From contig QUOL01000006.1 in the NCBI GenBank assembly GCA_009761415.1, forward strand, positions 1,550,001-1,614,000: a stretch of 64,000 bases of DNA. Direction: 5' to 3'. The notes below the pieces were generated by a model that saw only the letters and a list, made by a program, of their open reading frames with translations, was not told the DNA's origin and did not search any database. Shown here piece after piece: positions 12,753 to 25,308 of the stretch. Each line of letters begins with the position of its first letter. The stretch's first letter is position 1. A program made the translations under genes and the position numbers. The DNA is from Sarcomyxa edulis (Eukaryota; Basidiomycota; Agaricomycetes; Agaricales; Mycenaceae).

Positions 12753-13208
12753 ATGCTTTCATCCACATACTCACCCTCATCTGCATCCTCAATGGAGTCC
12801 TTTGATCGCAGCTCCGCTTTGACTGCTACATCAAGAACACCTCTCCTCCCTTCTCTACAACGATGGCGCTTTTCGAAGAAGGCTAATCCGAAATCATCAT
12901 CGTCGTCAGCCGCGAAACCATCCCCTATCTCTACACCAGTCGCCCCGCCGGGTAAAGACTTCGAGGCTGCATTCGCCAGTCTCTCTTCCTCGTACGGCTT
13001 CAGTAGCTCTGCGCCCGCCCCCATTCCAAAGACGGAGACAAAGTTGAAACAACCAAGACGCAGCGTCCCCCTATCGCCTCCACCGTCTTCGACTTTGCTT
13101 GCATCGTCACAAAAGGATTTTGGATCCGCGTTTGCGAAGTCTTCGTCGACTTACGGATTTACAGGCGGAGCACCGTCTCTACCTCCAAGGCCTAGAGACT
13201 CTTACTGA
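12753..13208 (+). CDS. Ser/Pro-rich small protein with duplicated YGF motif
   Basis: Intron-less gene of 151 codons. The protein is mostly disordered: a Ser-rich N-terminus, a basic patch 'LQRWRFSKKANPK', then two copies of one motif, 'KDFEAAFASLSSSYGFSSSA' and 'KDFGSAFAKSSSTYGFTGGA', separated by a Pro/Ser/Lys linker. The end is PPRPRDSY. Codon use and the internal motif duplication argue for a real gene rather than a chance frame. The opposite-strand frame at 12728-13024 is its shadow. No known domain was recognised. The repeated aromatic motif could be a short binding or condensate-forming motif, which is a guess. Confidence 0.7.
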   Translation: MLSSTYSPSSASSMESFDRSSALTATSRTPLLPSLQRWRFSKKANPKSSSSSAAKPSPISTPVAPPGKDFEAAFASLSSSYGFSSSAPAPIPKTETKLKQPRRSVPLSPPPSSTLLASSQKDFGSAFAKSSSTYGFTGGAPSLPPRPRDSY

Positions 13209-13460
13209 GTGTTCGCCTTCAACGCATACTTCTGAGTGAGTCTCAAATGATCAATCGCGTGTGTCCTCATTTTGACGTCGAGACGATATAGACTTGCCTA
13301 GTGAAAGAAGGTCCTGCAGTGCTTCCGGTCATCTCTTACTATCACTTCGTCGTACACCCTATAGTCGCCTTAATGCAACCCCATAGTCCCAGGGTAAATG
13401 TCGCCACACTCTCAGCCATTCTGTCTGAAGGAGTTTAATATTCGTACACATAAAATGTCT

Positions 13461-15863
13461 TTAGGTCGTGAATCTGAAAGTCAAACTCCGATTCCCTTTT
13501 TCTTCGCTCGCGTCATCTTCCTCTTTCCTCCCTTTATCATCAAGCTGAGCATAGCGAGATGCATTCCGCGCGTTTCGCCATCTATAATAGTACTTCTGTA
13601 CGAACCACAGAACGAATGCCGTTGCTGCGAACACGATGTTGATCGTATTGCCTCGTTTAAAGTTTGGTGAATCGTCTGATCGGTAAATCTGCAGGGAGCA
13701 TAGGTAATGAGTGGATTCTCGTGTGATGTATGTATCGTACCTGTGATCCCCAAGCTGCGAAAGAGGGGATCAGTATGAGTAACTCGCTGATGTGAATGAA
13801 ACGGACGTACTGCCATATATGTTCGCGAAGCCGATGACAGCCCCTGAAGCGATAGTTCTCTTGCCTGGGCTTCCCATGTTTTCAGACATCCACGCTATAT
13901 TGAGAGGATGAGTGTATGGCCACGAGGCGACAACTATCGCGGCGAAATATCTGATAGCACATCAGCACCTTGGGGGCGAAGGTATATCATGGATAAAGAG
14001 GATGGCTTACTTGACACCACGGCTTGTACTGTCCGGAAGTGCTCGGAGAAGAATCCAGCCAACAAGCTGCCAACCAGCTACATGCTACCAAATCAATATT
14101 CTGGTCTTCCCAGATTTCATAGTGCGTACCTCCAAAAGCTCCGTGAAGTCCCCTCTCTCGTATTTTATCCGAGTGCCATATGAAAAGCACGGTCGTGGTG
14201 CACTGGAGCACGTATGGGGGTGCAGTCAGGGCATTAGCTGCGAACTAGGTCCCAGTGGATAGACGTCAGCTCAAAAATCTTGATGGTATCATTGAAAGGA
14301 AACTTACGATGTCGAAGTTGAAAGCTTTGATGACTGTGGGCAAATCTGTAGGCACAGAGAATCAGATATACGAGGAATAACTGGAAACGAGAAGTAGAAT
14401 TCACAAGTCCCGAGAGGAGTCGTAGGCGTCAAGCCTATTGCTGTGATGATCAAATGTCCCCAAAGTCCTAGATCGGTGATAGCGTCTTTTACATCCGAGC
14501 ACTGCACCAATCTCCTAGAGAAGACGAGCCAGTCAGCCCAATCTCTCGGGAGAGAACGAACAAACACTCACTCGTATTGCCGTTTAGCCGGATCATCTCG
14601 TATCACCCTAGTCACTGCGATCTGAACCTGCCTATCATCGAACCAGGGCTTGAACCCTCTTATGCCGCCTTTAGTGCGAGCAAGATTTCTAGGTAGATAG
14701 AACCTTTGGGTGCAAGTAGACTAGGTAAGGTTGTGCGAGAACAATGACGCCACACGTACCAAGTGAGAACAGAATATACAATCGTGATGATGCCATCCAC
14801 AATAAATAACCATTTCCATCCCTCGAGGCCGCCCACACCTCGTAGTTGAAGAAGCCCACTGGCTATCAGACCACTAACCGCGCTGGCGATAGTCTGTGCG
14901 TCGATCAAATTCGTAAAGCATCTGAAATGAGGAGGCGAGGAGACTGAGTCTTACCTGAACACCCCAAAACCACGCGAGGCGCGTAGCAAGTTCCGTGCTT
15001 TTGTAGAACCCTCCCAGATATACGAGGGTAGCTGGAATGACGCCTCCCTCTGTGATCGCAATCCCTGAAAGCAAGTTGAGCAAGCTGCCTTGTTGGAGGA
15101 TTTGTACAGGAACGTACAACAGCGCACTGGTACCGGGTGTGAGTTAGCGTAGAACCTGGCTAATGTGACTAATACCTGTAATATATCCAGCTTTGTTTTT
15201 TATCAGAGCGTGGGCCATTGTCACTAGTCCCCAAGCAAACATCCTGAGGGGAATGAGTTAGGTTGTGCTCTGGTCAAGATAGACGGGCGATGGCTTGCAA
15301 TATTGGTATCCCTAGACGATAAGACGTAAACATGATAGCTGAAAGAAGTCAAGGGAAACCGAGCTTACATCGTGCTGGCCCGACTTTCTTAGCAATCACA
15401 GCGCCCGTAAGACAGAACACCTAGCGAAACGCGAGTATGGTATTTATTGAGTCGATGATAATCGAAGAAAGACATACCGAAAAGAGAACGGAGTATATAG
15501 CTACCCCAAGATTGACGGTATCAATAGTGAACCCTAAGTCCGCAGGTAAGTTATCCGAGACAGCATTGGATAAGTTCGTTCGATCTAAATTGAGCACAAA
15601 CTGGGAGCAGTCAGTATACATCAAGCTCTCAGTCCAAATAGATGACGACTCACAGTCGTTCCGAGTATCCATATGAAGATGCGAGTGTCGAGGATACGGA
15701 TTACACGAGCCTCTTCTTCCCGAGTGAACTGAAGGTCCTTCACGAAATATGGATTGTCAGATTGTGTCGTCCGAAAGGTCTCTACCTGGGTCGATTCCTC
15801 CGAAGGAAGCTGTAGCGCTACCTCCGCATCAACTTCGCGGTCTTTCTCTAGGGATGACCTCAT
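13461..15863 (-). CDS. Major facilitator superfamily transporter (Dal5/allantoate permease type)
   Basis: Plasma-membrane symporter of the anion:cation symporter group, whose members carry organic anions, vitamins or allantoate. The start chosen is MRSSLEKDREVDAEVAL. After an acidic cytosolic N-terminus come 'RIFIWILGTT' and, beyond an intron, 'FVLNLDRTNLSNAVSDNLPA', the TM1-2 signature of this family (compare LNFLDRxNIGNA). Later segments include 'MFAWGLVTMAHAL', 'GVIPATLVYLGGFYKSTELA', 'RLAWFWGVQ', 'LEGWKWLFIVDGIITIVYSV' and C-terminal 'NIVFAATAFVLWFVQKYYYR'. The end is a Lys/Glu-rich cytosolic tail stopping at the TAA on 13461-13463. About ten short introns are present. The substrate cannot be told from sequence. 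Confidence 0.88.
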
Positions 15864-16803
15864 TGGGGAATCGAGACGACAAAGCCTACAGAGGGGAAAA
15901 TGGAAGATGGTAGCTGGCGAAGTCACCGTATATTAGTATCGATATGGATAATCTATGCACTCCCACCGGGATGTCGAGCTTGACCACAGATATTGCACCA
16001 TAGTGTCCCAGAGTCGCCACCGGGGCAAGAAGAAGTTTAGAAATAAAGGCTTCGATCTCGATGCCGAGCTCAGTGGACTTACGGGGATATAATCACTTCA
16101 ATTGGGGCTGCGCATTGCACCACTTATCTTGACAAGAAAAAAACATTTGCACTATAGGAGCGACTAATCCTGACGCCATATGGAAATTGAGGAGAAAACC
16201 TGTTATCCTTGAGAGTCTATGATGGAAGACGGGGAAAGACGTTATGCCGGTCCAAACACGAAATGTCTATTAATAACCTACCTGCTTTTGCGACATAAAC
16301 CTGAGATGTGTGCAATGCGCTTGTGAGGTGATTACTCATGAAGTGGGCAAATACACGCATCCAATCATCCGATGGCCTTTAATACAGTTTCTCAGTCTTC
16401 AGTTCCCCCACTGGCACTAGAGAAACTGGCAGCTGCGATTCGAAGAATCGTACAAATCCGCAAGACAATTGTCCATATCTACCGAGTATTCCCCGCTCCT
16501 GTCAAAGTCATGACAGATATCCATCCCGCAAGGCTGCGCTTTGCTAAAGAGGCCGATGGTCATCACGATGGAGCGCCAGTTCAGGCCTGAAGACAACCGG
16601 ACTCTCTGTGCGAGAACGTTCGGTATGTGTGTGGCTCGCATAGCTATATGTCTGGGAAGGCCAAACAGATTCAGGATATGGTTCACTGCTCGACTGATGG
16701 AATCCTTCCCAGACAGGTTGGGATGCTTTCATGGGAAGGATATAGGTCGGTTGGTGCGTAAAAGGGCTGACAGTCTCCCCTAGTGAAATGGTACGTGTAC
16801 GAG
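15864..16803. other. Intergenic region, about 0.9 kb
   Basis: Upstream of the transporter and downstream of the membrane protein gene. The minus-strand frame at 16417-16686 has no recognisable features and no splice support. Nothing else seen. Confidence 0.45.
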
Positions 16804-17509
16804 TCAGTTTCTATTATTGGAGGACATGTATATGGACGAACTTGGATGGGTACGTTTACGTTGCCTCCGGCGACAGTACGAGAAGAATAATATTCCAGCG
16901 ACAATCACAACAAGGAGGGCTCCGATCACGGCGCCAACGATGGATCCAGTCAGTGTTTTCGAACCCTCTGAAGATTGTTCACTAGAGGATATCGGAGTTG
17001 GGGTCGACGTTTGGGAGGAATTCGAGGAAGAGTTCAGGTTCGTATCTCCGGAGGTGGCGGTGATGACGATCACATCGAGCCAAAACCAGCTGTCATTGGT
17101 TGCTGATTGAATGGTAAGGGAGTGTGCTCCATCAGGCAGGGTTGGGGATTGATAGAAGAGTTGTTGGTACACAGGAGCTTGTCCTGGAGTGGGTTTGAAT
17201 TTGAACATAGTCAAAGGGTTGTTGTCCAGAACATACGTAGAAGACGAGGGTAGACTCTGGGACTGGGAAGGAACTGTCCCGAGGACGGATACAGATGTTC
17301 CTACAGCGCATAAGCGAACGTTATTCAACAGTAGCAGAGGGACATTGACAATACGTACCATTGAATTCCAGGGTGGCTTGCGCCCCAGCTACCTTTGTAC
17401 CGTGAATTGTATTGGCAAAGTCTTCAGTCTGAGGGTTTTGATCCTCTGTAATCCAGCTTCCAGAGTAGTGAATCCTGGAATCAGCGTCGTCGATCGCGAT
17501 TGGGTCCAT
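16804..17509 (-). CDS. Single-pass membrane protein with galactose-binding-like ectodomain
   Basis: Matches a common basidiomycete architecture. An N-terminal beta-sandwich starts 'MDPIAIDDADSRIHYSGSW' and continues through 'VAGAQATLEFNGTSVSVLGT' once a 60 bp intron (about 17298-17357) is removed. A Ser/Thr-rich stalk 'SSSNSSQTSTPTPISSSEQS' follows, then a Gly/Ala/Val membrane helix 'GSIVGAVIGALLVVIVAGIL', a stop-transfer 'CRRRQRKR' and a short cytosolic tail. The phrase 'DGAHSLTIQSATNDSWFWLD' is typical of these ectodomains. There is no cleavable signal peptide in this model, so the start may lie in an earlier exon. Cell-surface location is inferred. No function is established. Confidence 0.78.
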
Positions 17510-17922
17510 TCAAGGCTGAAGGGCCAGTGAGCACTGGGGAAAGAAGAGAGCAGTCCTGCTGGTAAAGACGTAGCGCGCCAGTCACCGTGGGGATACCACA
17601 GGGTAGTCGATGATCTGATCTGACTGAAAACAAAATAATCATCACAGCAAGTCGATGGATGGCTTATTCAAAGCCAAATTTAGGCACTTCAAGATGTCGC
17701 TCGAGAAGGTTGGTTGCACATGCCAGCTGCCAGTACAAGTAGGACTCGAAAGAGAAAATGAATAAGATTGCATCAACGATACAATTTTGATGTATTGGTG
17801 CCTGAAACCTAAAGACACAAAAGACAATGGATTCAAATGATTGAAATAAACGTGTACAGGAGGAAAGCAGTTCTGCGACGTTACGATAGCATGACTCACA
17901 ACAAAAAACAATCTTCAAAAGT
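17510..17922. other. Intergenic region
   Basis: About 0.4 kb between the membrane protein start and the velvet gene stop. Both genes are on the minus strand, so this holds the velvet 3' end and the membrane-protein promoter. No coding signal seen. Confidence 0.5.
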
Positions 17923-20900
17923 CTACTCAGTTTCGTCCGAAATGATACTCCCAATGCTCAAAGGATTGCGTTTCCCTCGATCATTGTCTCGGGATCCTTC
18001 GTCTCGTTCTCTGGACGATGACCCATATCCACTCCTGCTACTACTCCTCAATTGGATCACAGGATAGCCCCCTGCGCCGGCGCTCGAGTTGGAGCTAGGA
18101 GCAGGAGGTATCGAAAGTGGTAAGACCGGCGACGCACCACTGCCTCCATGGTCATGATGCCCTCCGTGACTAGTTCTCAACGGAGCTAATTGGATCCTAT
18201 CGCCAGCTCCCACCATTCCAGTAGACGATCCGCTACCACCACTAGCCGCACTCGTGCTCCCATACGCATCGTTCCACCCCGCACTTCCTCCCGACGGAGG
18301 AGCAAAAGAAGACCCTGCCTGAGGCGGGGGCCCTGGAGTTCCCCATGGTTCCGCCTGTGGAGGTTGGCTATACCCATAGTACGGAGGCGCGTATCCTCTT
18401 GGTGGTGGAGGTGGCGGTGCGGACTGCTGAGATGGATATACGGGAGGTGGTGCGTAACCTTGCGGATGATGGTATCCTCTGCTTCCTGGCAGAGGAGATC
18501 CACCTCTTCCATAAGAGTAATCCCCGTATGCTCCCTGCGGTTGACTTTGGGGAGGTATCGGTCCTTGTTGTTGACCAGGTCCTAAATTCGCGCCCGAAGG
18601 AGGAGCTGCATATTGTGGTTGCTGGTCGTAGTACCCATACATCGGTTGTTGTTGATGTGGCGGGGGGTACATAGATGCAGGGTAGTCGTACCTTGGAGGT
18701 GGGCCATGGTGCTGCATGTGAGGAGGTGGGCCATATTGGGTGTGAGGAGGAGGGTGATGTTGCGGTTGATGATGATGAGGGGGTGCGTATGGATCGTATA
18801 TCGGTGGCTGTTGCGGTTGTGGAGGAGGCGCACCCCATCCTGAGTTGGGGTAAGGCGCATAACCTTGGGGAGGCGGCATGTGTGATTGGGGAGGCCCTTG
18901 TGTGTGCGGTGGAGGAGGTACATGCTGAGGTGGTGGTGGACCATACTGAGGTGGTGGAGGGGGGATGTGCTGTGGATAGGGTTGATGCTGTGGATGTTGA
19001 TGCGATGGCGGGGGAGGGGGAGGAATGTGTTGGCCATTCGGATCCACTCTGTATGGTGATGCGTGCTGTGGTTCATAGGGGTGGTAACCAGCTCCCCTAT
19101 CGTAAGGTGAGGGCCCATGCTGGACGGCTGGCCCAGGTGCCCTCTGAGCGTCTTGTTCGGCAGGCGGAGGTGGGGGAGGGGGGTTGACCCCAGATGGTCC
19201 AGCGGGTGCTGGATCGTTCCTAGGCCGCGGTGGGTTCGTCCTAGGTGCAGGAAGTGGATGTCTAACAACTGGTAGCGGTGGCGGAATATTGCCGTCGGCA
19301 TCGCGTGTAGGTATCCAAGGACCTGATCGTGGATCGTTGGGATCGTACGTTCGACTTCGTTTCGAAGTTCGTCCATTGTTGGTACCATCATTATTCTCGG
19401 GATCGTCGTCCTCATCTGAGTCTTCGATGGGGATCGGATGCATAAGGGCTTCGATTGGCCGTTTGCGTACGCGGATATCCTTTCTGATACGTATTTTGAT
19501 GCCTTGGTCAGCTAACGAGCAAGACAGAGGAGTCGATTCTGTCAAGAAAAAAAGACATTAGAGAAGCCAGGAGGAAGTTGACAGCGGACAAGCATACCTT
19601 CCATCCCAGGAAACTTTTTAGCTGTATAAACATAGAAAGCTGCCGAAAATATGGACTTGCAATGTCGGACGCTATTACTATAGCCATAGGTTAGTATTTA
19701 ATAGTGAATAGTGCATGCAAAAGGAAGACAGCAGACTGACCCTACAACTTCAAACAGACTCAATTTTAATCGATAACTACCCTCTGTCCTCACACTGAGA
19801 TCCGGAAATACGAAGAAACCCGCGTCTTCGTTGCCATGCTCCGTGTCTTTCAGATGATATAATGACGAAACCACCGAACCTGTTGTGCAACGAGTGCGGC
19901 CATCCTGTGTAGACAACAAGATCAGTTCAAGACTTCAAGTCTATGAAGTCAACAAACTTTGAGCCAATGTAATTCTGCATCGTCATCCGGCTTGGCCAGC
20001 GAGGCAAACATAAAATAATAAGGGTTCTGAAGAAACGACTGGGCGTAGCCAGCGTTAATGGGCTCGTCATCAGTCGAGTCCGACGGGCGTTGCCTATATT
20101 TTACATAAGAGCTATGAACATGTCATGAGAGAGTGCGTTCAAGGAATGAGTACGTACCGCACAGTACTAGCAGCACTTGGGGTAGGCGAACCTGGTGTCG
20201 GGCTATCCGGAGAGCTGGCGCGTCGCCTGCTACTGTTCTTGTTTGCTGATGGGTCGATCACGCGAAGTTGGACGATTGGCGGTGGGTCAATTGGTCGACG
20301 GTCAGCTACACATCATGATACATCAACTCGATGTGCTTTTCTGCATGAGATGGGGGCAAAAAATGGACCTTTACCGCCTACACCGCACATGCGAGCTTGC
20401 TTTGGCTCTTGACGGACGGTCAGCTCGTATTCTCTATGGCGGATCGGTCGAGAGGGTATTTGTATAGGCAGAAGAAGAGTCGCGGTATGGTTTTGGGAGA
20501 GAGGGAGAGACATAGATCGGAGGTCGTTCAGACGATGATGTAGGGACGAGTGGGGCGAAAAAGATGAGCGGACCAGGGACGAGGGAGGTAAAATCAGAGG
20601 AATCAGTTTGAGTTCATAAGTCAACGCAAATGATGGAAGGTGATAATATCGTGGCGGAATGTTAGACAGTACCAGGGCAATGGCAGATTAGACGGGATAC
20701 ACGGGCGAAAACTCGCTCTATGCCAGCCATGGGACATCGCAGAATAAGTACCCTCGTTGCTTCCGAAAGATACCACTACTGATGCTACACATGCAAAGAT
20801 CCACATCCAAGGACTCGGAACGCGTCCCTGGCTGAAATTGAAGCTACGGTATGAACAGAGCGCCCTCCGTACTGTCCCGTCAGGATTTGCCTTGTCCTCA

Positions 20901-21027
20901 GGCATTTCAATTGAAGATAGAGAGGTACTCACAGACGATCTCTATCGTAGGAATACTGAGGAGCCATAGCAGTCATGCTCATCTGGGCAGCAGAACCACT
21001 GCCGGGAACCTGCTGGTCATCGTCCAT
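17923..21027 (-). CDS. Velvet-domain transcriptional regulator, VosA-like, with long Pro/Gln/His-rich tail
   Basis: Nuclear regulator family that controls fungal development, sporulation and secondary metabolism through dimers of velvet proteins. Exon 1 starts [15 protein letters not shown] and is joined across an unusually long intron (20434-20932, 499 bp) to '[20 protein letters not shown]', the velvet-domain opening. Then come '[20 protein letters not shown]', a Ser/Pro insert, '[20 protein letters not shown]', '[20 protein letters not shown]', '[20 protein letters not shown]' and '[20 protein letters not shown]'. The TGSVVSSL and ESTPLS blocks favour VosA over VelB. After a basic/acidic hinge ('[14 protein letters not shown]', a possible nuclear signal) come some 400 residues of Pro/Gln/Tyr/His/Gly low complexity. 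The alternative start at 21183 would lengthen the N-terminus. Domain assignment is firm; the subtype is probable. Confidence 0.9.
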
Positions 21028-24000
21028 GCTCAGATTCCAGGGATGCGGGTTGATGGTAGTAGTTTCAAGATTCACGTCGAGTTGGTTGAACCCAAGGAAG
21101 AAACGAGAGAAAAACGAGAAAGAGAACGGCAGGTTCTCTCGGGAGACTGGCGAGATATCGTCGTCTTGAATTTGAAGGTTCACACGACCCAGAAGAGCGG
21201 CACACGTTCACCAATCTGCCGTTCCTTGATCTTTCCCCACCGTCCTGCTGGTTTTTGGTCTATCCATTCCAGGTTTTTTTCGTGGGACTAGTTGATTATT
21301 CCGTTCTATATGCTCTAGGAACCATTGAAATTTTATATCTAGACATGTTCTATCGGGCATCCGAGCTCAAGTGTAGCTTTTCAGATTCCGATTTTCAACT
21401 TCTAACAAAGTGAGTCTGTATCCGCATGTTCATCTGTGCTCCAAATTGGAAGCTAGTCCATCGTGTAGGTAACATGGTCACCGTCAGTTGTGATATCCCA
21501 TAGGTGCAACGCTCCTCTTCGACGTCGAGGAGCTCCCATTGGACGATCGAGCGCATCCAATGAAACCCACTTGACCCTCGGTTTCTCATCAATAACGACA
21601 CCTGCTCAACTCGATCGTCTATGTGTACTTATAAGTGTACTTAGTATGGACCATTCGGAGACTCAAGGTTTGATATTATTACATTCGACCCCACCTCTAC
21701 TCTATTGATCTCGCATACCTATGCAGAATTCATCCCTGTCACGATGGGAGTCTTCACAAAGTTTACTGTGTATCATATGATTCGAATCTGACGCTTCTGG
21801 GTTTTATTCGACAATTCGAAGGTTGCCATCTTGATAGAATCCTATCTCCCTGACCAATCTCTGACACGATATCAGAAACACAGGCAAGCCGTAATCGACG
21901 TGGATTTTTGGCACAAAAGTATCTATGACATTTTCATTGACGCAGACTTGGTAACAGTTCTCTATCAATCCAAAATCCTGGTTATTCACCTAGTCTCACG
22001 CCGATAAATTTATGCGGCGAATCAGGCAGGCTTTTTCCGCATCTCCCAGGTGCCTTTTTTGAGTTTACCACGCGCTCCCCTCCTGGTACACAGCCGTGTG
22101 CATGTACCCGGAGCTCGAAGGGGCCTCTTCATCCGATCCATGACCAGCATCTCGGGCCCAAAGTTTACTGAGTGGCCCATAGATATCGACCGCTCTCGGT
22201 CTTTTTCTTCTCAAGAATGACGGTACGTATGATATCACATATCTCGAGTGTTTTAATATTCAACAGCATGAAGCCGTTCAATATCCACGAGCGAGATTCA
22301 GATCCTTCCATACTCATCTGACAGTCCGACTTGTTACTACCGGTGAGAACGCTTGTACGCTCAAATCGTTTCGAAGTTACTTACTCAGCTGTATGGCACG
22401 GAACGTACCGAATATGAAAGCTTCCCCACATGTCGGGTCTCTCCCGCGTTGCTGCTCGTGGGTTCCCGTCAGCCTGGCGCAGGCTCATCCTTTCTATGTA
22501 ACCACTTATGGTAACGGTTCTCTATATATGCATCATTCATCCTTGATAAATGAACAACACCCACTACTCTTGCGTGCTTAGGATTCTGCGTCATCTACTC
22601 GAGTCCGTACTATGCTACGCTGTCAGTGTTTACTTCTAGATTTCTATCGATAATACTCCATAGAAGTTCACCACCGCTGTATCATCTCGGATCCTTTCGA
22701 ACGAACGGGGTGGATGTATCTCCACCAATTACCTTCGACGCAGCTACTAGATCGGTTGTACGAGTAGGTTTCCACCCCAAATCTCTTCGATTCTAATATT
22801 GAAGTCGCTCTATCAACCTAATCCTGGAGTTCTGACGGTTGTTCCTAAACAAACTTTACTGGCACCAAAAGAGCATGAAGTAAGAGTCCTTGAAACGTGT
22901 TTTTCCACTAGGTTGTCCAGCTTACTTTGAACATAGCGGCCCAAGTTCATGACCCCATGTGAAGAATCACGCGCCCACTGCGCAACCCACCAATAGGGAT
23001 AGACCTTCGTATTCGGCGCGTTGGCTTTTCCGCTGGGTTCGTGTGGTCTCATTTTCCATACAAAGTCGCGTATTGACAAGGCTCGAATTTTGCGCCACAA
23101 ACTCGAGTCGTATTGACAACTAAGGCGTCGGGCCTGAGACGTCCCGTTTAACGTGATGCCGTTGTCCCAGATGGAACAGATTTGGGACCAGACAAGATAT
23201 AATCTTTTGCACTTTCAAAAAAAATCGAGGTGGGCACCACCCTTCGAGTCAAACCATCGCTACTGAGGCTCTCTGACATCGTGACCTCTCAAGGCTCACT
23301 AACACCATGAAAATCAAACTTGACACGACATGATGCTTTTGATCGCGTGCGACTATGGCCTCCCATCGGGCCGCGACATCAGAATCATGGTGGGTACCAT
23401 CCGAAGCATTCCCGTGTTCTGTTCCAAGATGTCATGATACGGAACTCAAAACCGGTATGGCATCCCGCGAGTATACATGAACGTCTTCTTCCCAAGCTAT
23501 CCATCCATACTTATCAACATTCCTCACGGGACCTTCCTTCAGTTTACGATCAACGGTCCTTCGCCGCCAAGACGATTGGCAAGATTTCCGTTGGCTGACC
23601 TTGTACCAGAACAAATTCCCTCCGTCGCTCTTCCAGCGGTCCTATCGATATCGTAGCCCAGGATCGGTAGGTCCACATTGTCCATGCCTACGGTATCGGA
23701 CTCTTTCGACCACATATTTTTGGGTGCCGTGCGGTTCCAAGCCGGCGGATCGTCGCGGTATATTGACCTGGTGAGCTATTTAGGAACATACGATGTGATG
23801 CCTGCAGACTAACCTGATGTTGGCTGTACGATAAGTACTCGGCACCAGGAGTGCTAACGCTACTTGCTTAACTCCTTTCATTGTAGATAACACCTCCTCT
23901 AGGCTGATCTAGACTTGGGTTATACGTACAACGACTTCAAGGTAGACGCCCGGTCAGTTCTTCAGCCGCTCTATGACCAATTCATACCCACTTGACTTTC

Positions 24001-24463
24001 CCAACATCGCCTTGTCGCCTCTTCCTCGGATACTTGAGATTTGGTTCTGTGACTATCAAGCTTCCTGGTGTGAGAACTATCAGAATATTGGCATTAGACC
24101 ACTCAAGAAAATTGGATATCTGATGTAGAAAAAACATCCATTGTATAGTCATGGAGTCATTCTACAGTGATATTTCCCAAGAATAGGACCCCTGCACCTC
24201 GCGCGCGTCAATCTGAGCTCCAAACAATCGGTCTTCCGTCTCGTCTCGTTACGACTTATGACGTACCGTCTCCCTAAACTCATCGTGCAATGTCTTTCCC
24301 GATGACAAAATGCTTCCTAGGGTGCGAGGTTCCTTCTTCTCAACGCAGCTGATCCCCATCCCGGTAAAAGATTGGGTGAAACAAATCTGAACCACCTGCT
24401 TGACACGCATTAATCGACACACCCTGAGACAGATCCCACAAAACGTTCGAAACTATTGCGACC
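21028..24463. other. Gene-poor 3.4 kb region, possible decayed coding sequence
   Basis: No intact gene found. Plus-strand frames between about 22200 and 23830 give short protein-like pieces, such as 'SPPLYHLGSFRTNGVDVSPP' near 22670-22730 and 'DSFDHIFLGAVRFQAGGSSR' near 23700-23760. Stops and frame changes interrupt them and splice sites do not rescue them. I could not name a family. This may be one or more gene relics or simply the long upstream region of the velvet gene. Confidence 0.3.
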
Positions 24464-25308
24464 CTATACGTCTTGGGGTGTGGAGCGTCGTTCCCATTCT
24501 AGCAGTGTTGGATCCTGCCAATAAGAGGTCTGTTCAAACGTTAGCGTCAGCGTCCCATTCGCTAGATGTTATATTGCTATGGCCATCTGGCAGACGTACC
24601 CCACTTTCTACGAATTCTAGTTTCCGTAGCACCCTTGCGCTACGTGTATTGGCTTTCTCTGTCTCAGCAATGAATCTTTTTGTTCCCCTCTGGTCGATTG
24701 ACCATGCCATTATAGCTTTAGCGGCTTCCGGTGCGATACCTTGACCCCAGAAAGAGGGAGCAATACCATATCTCATTTCTATCACTGAGTCGAAAACATT
24801 TAGATATGTTAGAAGTAACTTCATAACAAAAAATATGTTAACACGCACTTTCAGGCCAGTCAGGAAGATTACCTGTCTCGGGAGGCGACAAGCGTGTTAA
24901 TGCATTTCTGACTCCCACATATCCACACCACTGGATTGTGTTCTTGACAGAATCAATAAAGCGTTCATATCCTTCTCCTTTTAGGATTCTGTAAGATTTG
25001 TCGTCCAAAGAAGTCTGCGAGTCATCCACATCAAGAGGTGTAGGCCTCAGTCCTATCGCGCAGTCTCCCATCTTAGCTATCCCTTCCCAATTGACCTTGA
25101 CCTCCTTCAAGACCTGATCATAAACTTGTTCTTGGTCCCATTTCCTAGCTGGCCAGCTGTTTCCAAAGCCCATAGAGCAAAATTTTTCATCAGCGTGCAA
25201 AGCAGCATAGAGCGATAGATAGGAAGCATCTAGAATGGCAAAGGGCGTTGGAAGTATGACGAGACGCTCCGTTATGAGTAGAAATCTCGGTGTAGTTGGG
25301 CTAGACAT
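24464..25308 (-). CDS. GNAT-family N-acetyltransferase
   Basis: Acetyl-CoA dependent acyltransferase of the RimJ/RimL-like GNAT type. The start is MSSPTTPRFLLITERLVILP, typical of the family's 'L.TERL.L' opening strand. Exon 1 runs through 'WEGIAKMGDCAIGLRPTPLD' and 'IQWCGYVGVRNALTRL' to 'PDWPE'. Exon 2 has the acetyl-CoA loop region 'MRYGIAPSFWGQGIAPEAAK', then 'AETEKANTRSARVLRKLEFV'. Splicing the donor GTACGT after 'FVESG' to the acceptor GAACAG gives a fitting C-terminus 'TSYWQDPTLLEWERRSTPQD' and a stop at 24464. Without that splice the frame reads into a poor tail. The substrate is unknown. Confidence 0.85.

Noticed and set aside
14630..14665. T-loop-like sequence that could suggest a tRNA
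   Set aside because: Lies inside transporter coding sequence, with no matching acceptor or anticodon arms.
18582..19415. Long minus-strand frame rich in His/Leu/Thr
   Set aside because: Shadow of the Pro/Gln-rich velvet tail in another frame; repetitive codons keep stops away.
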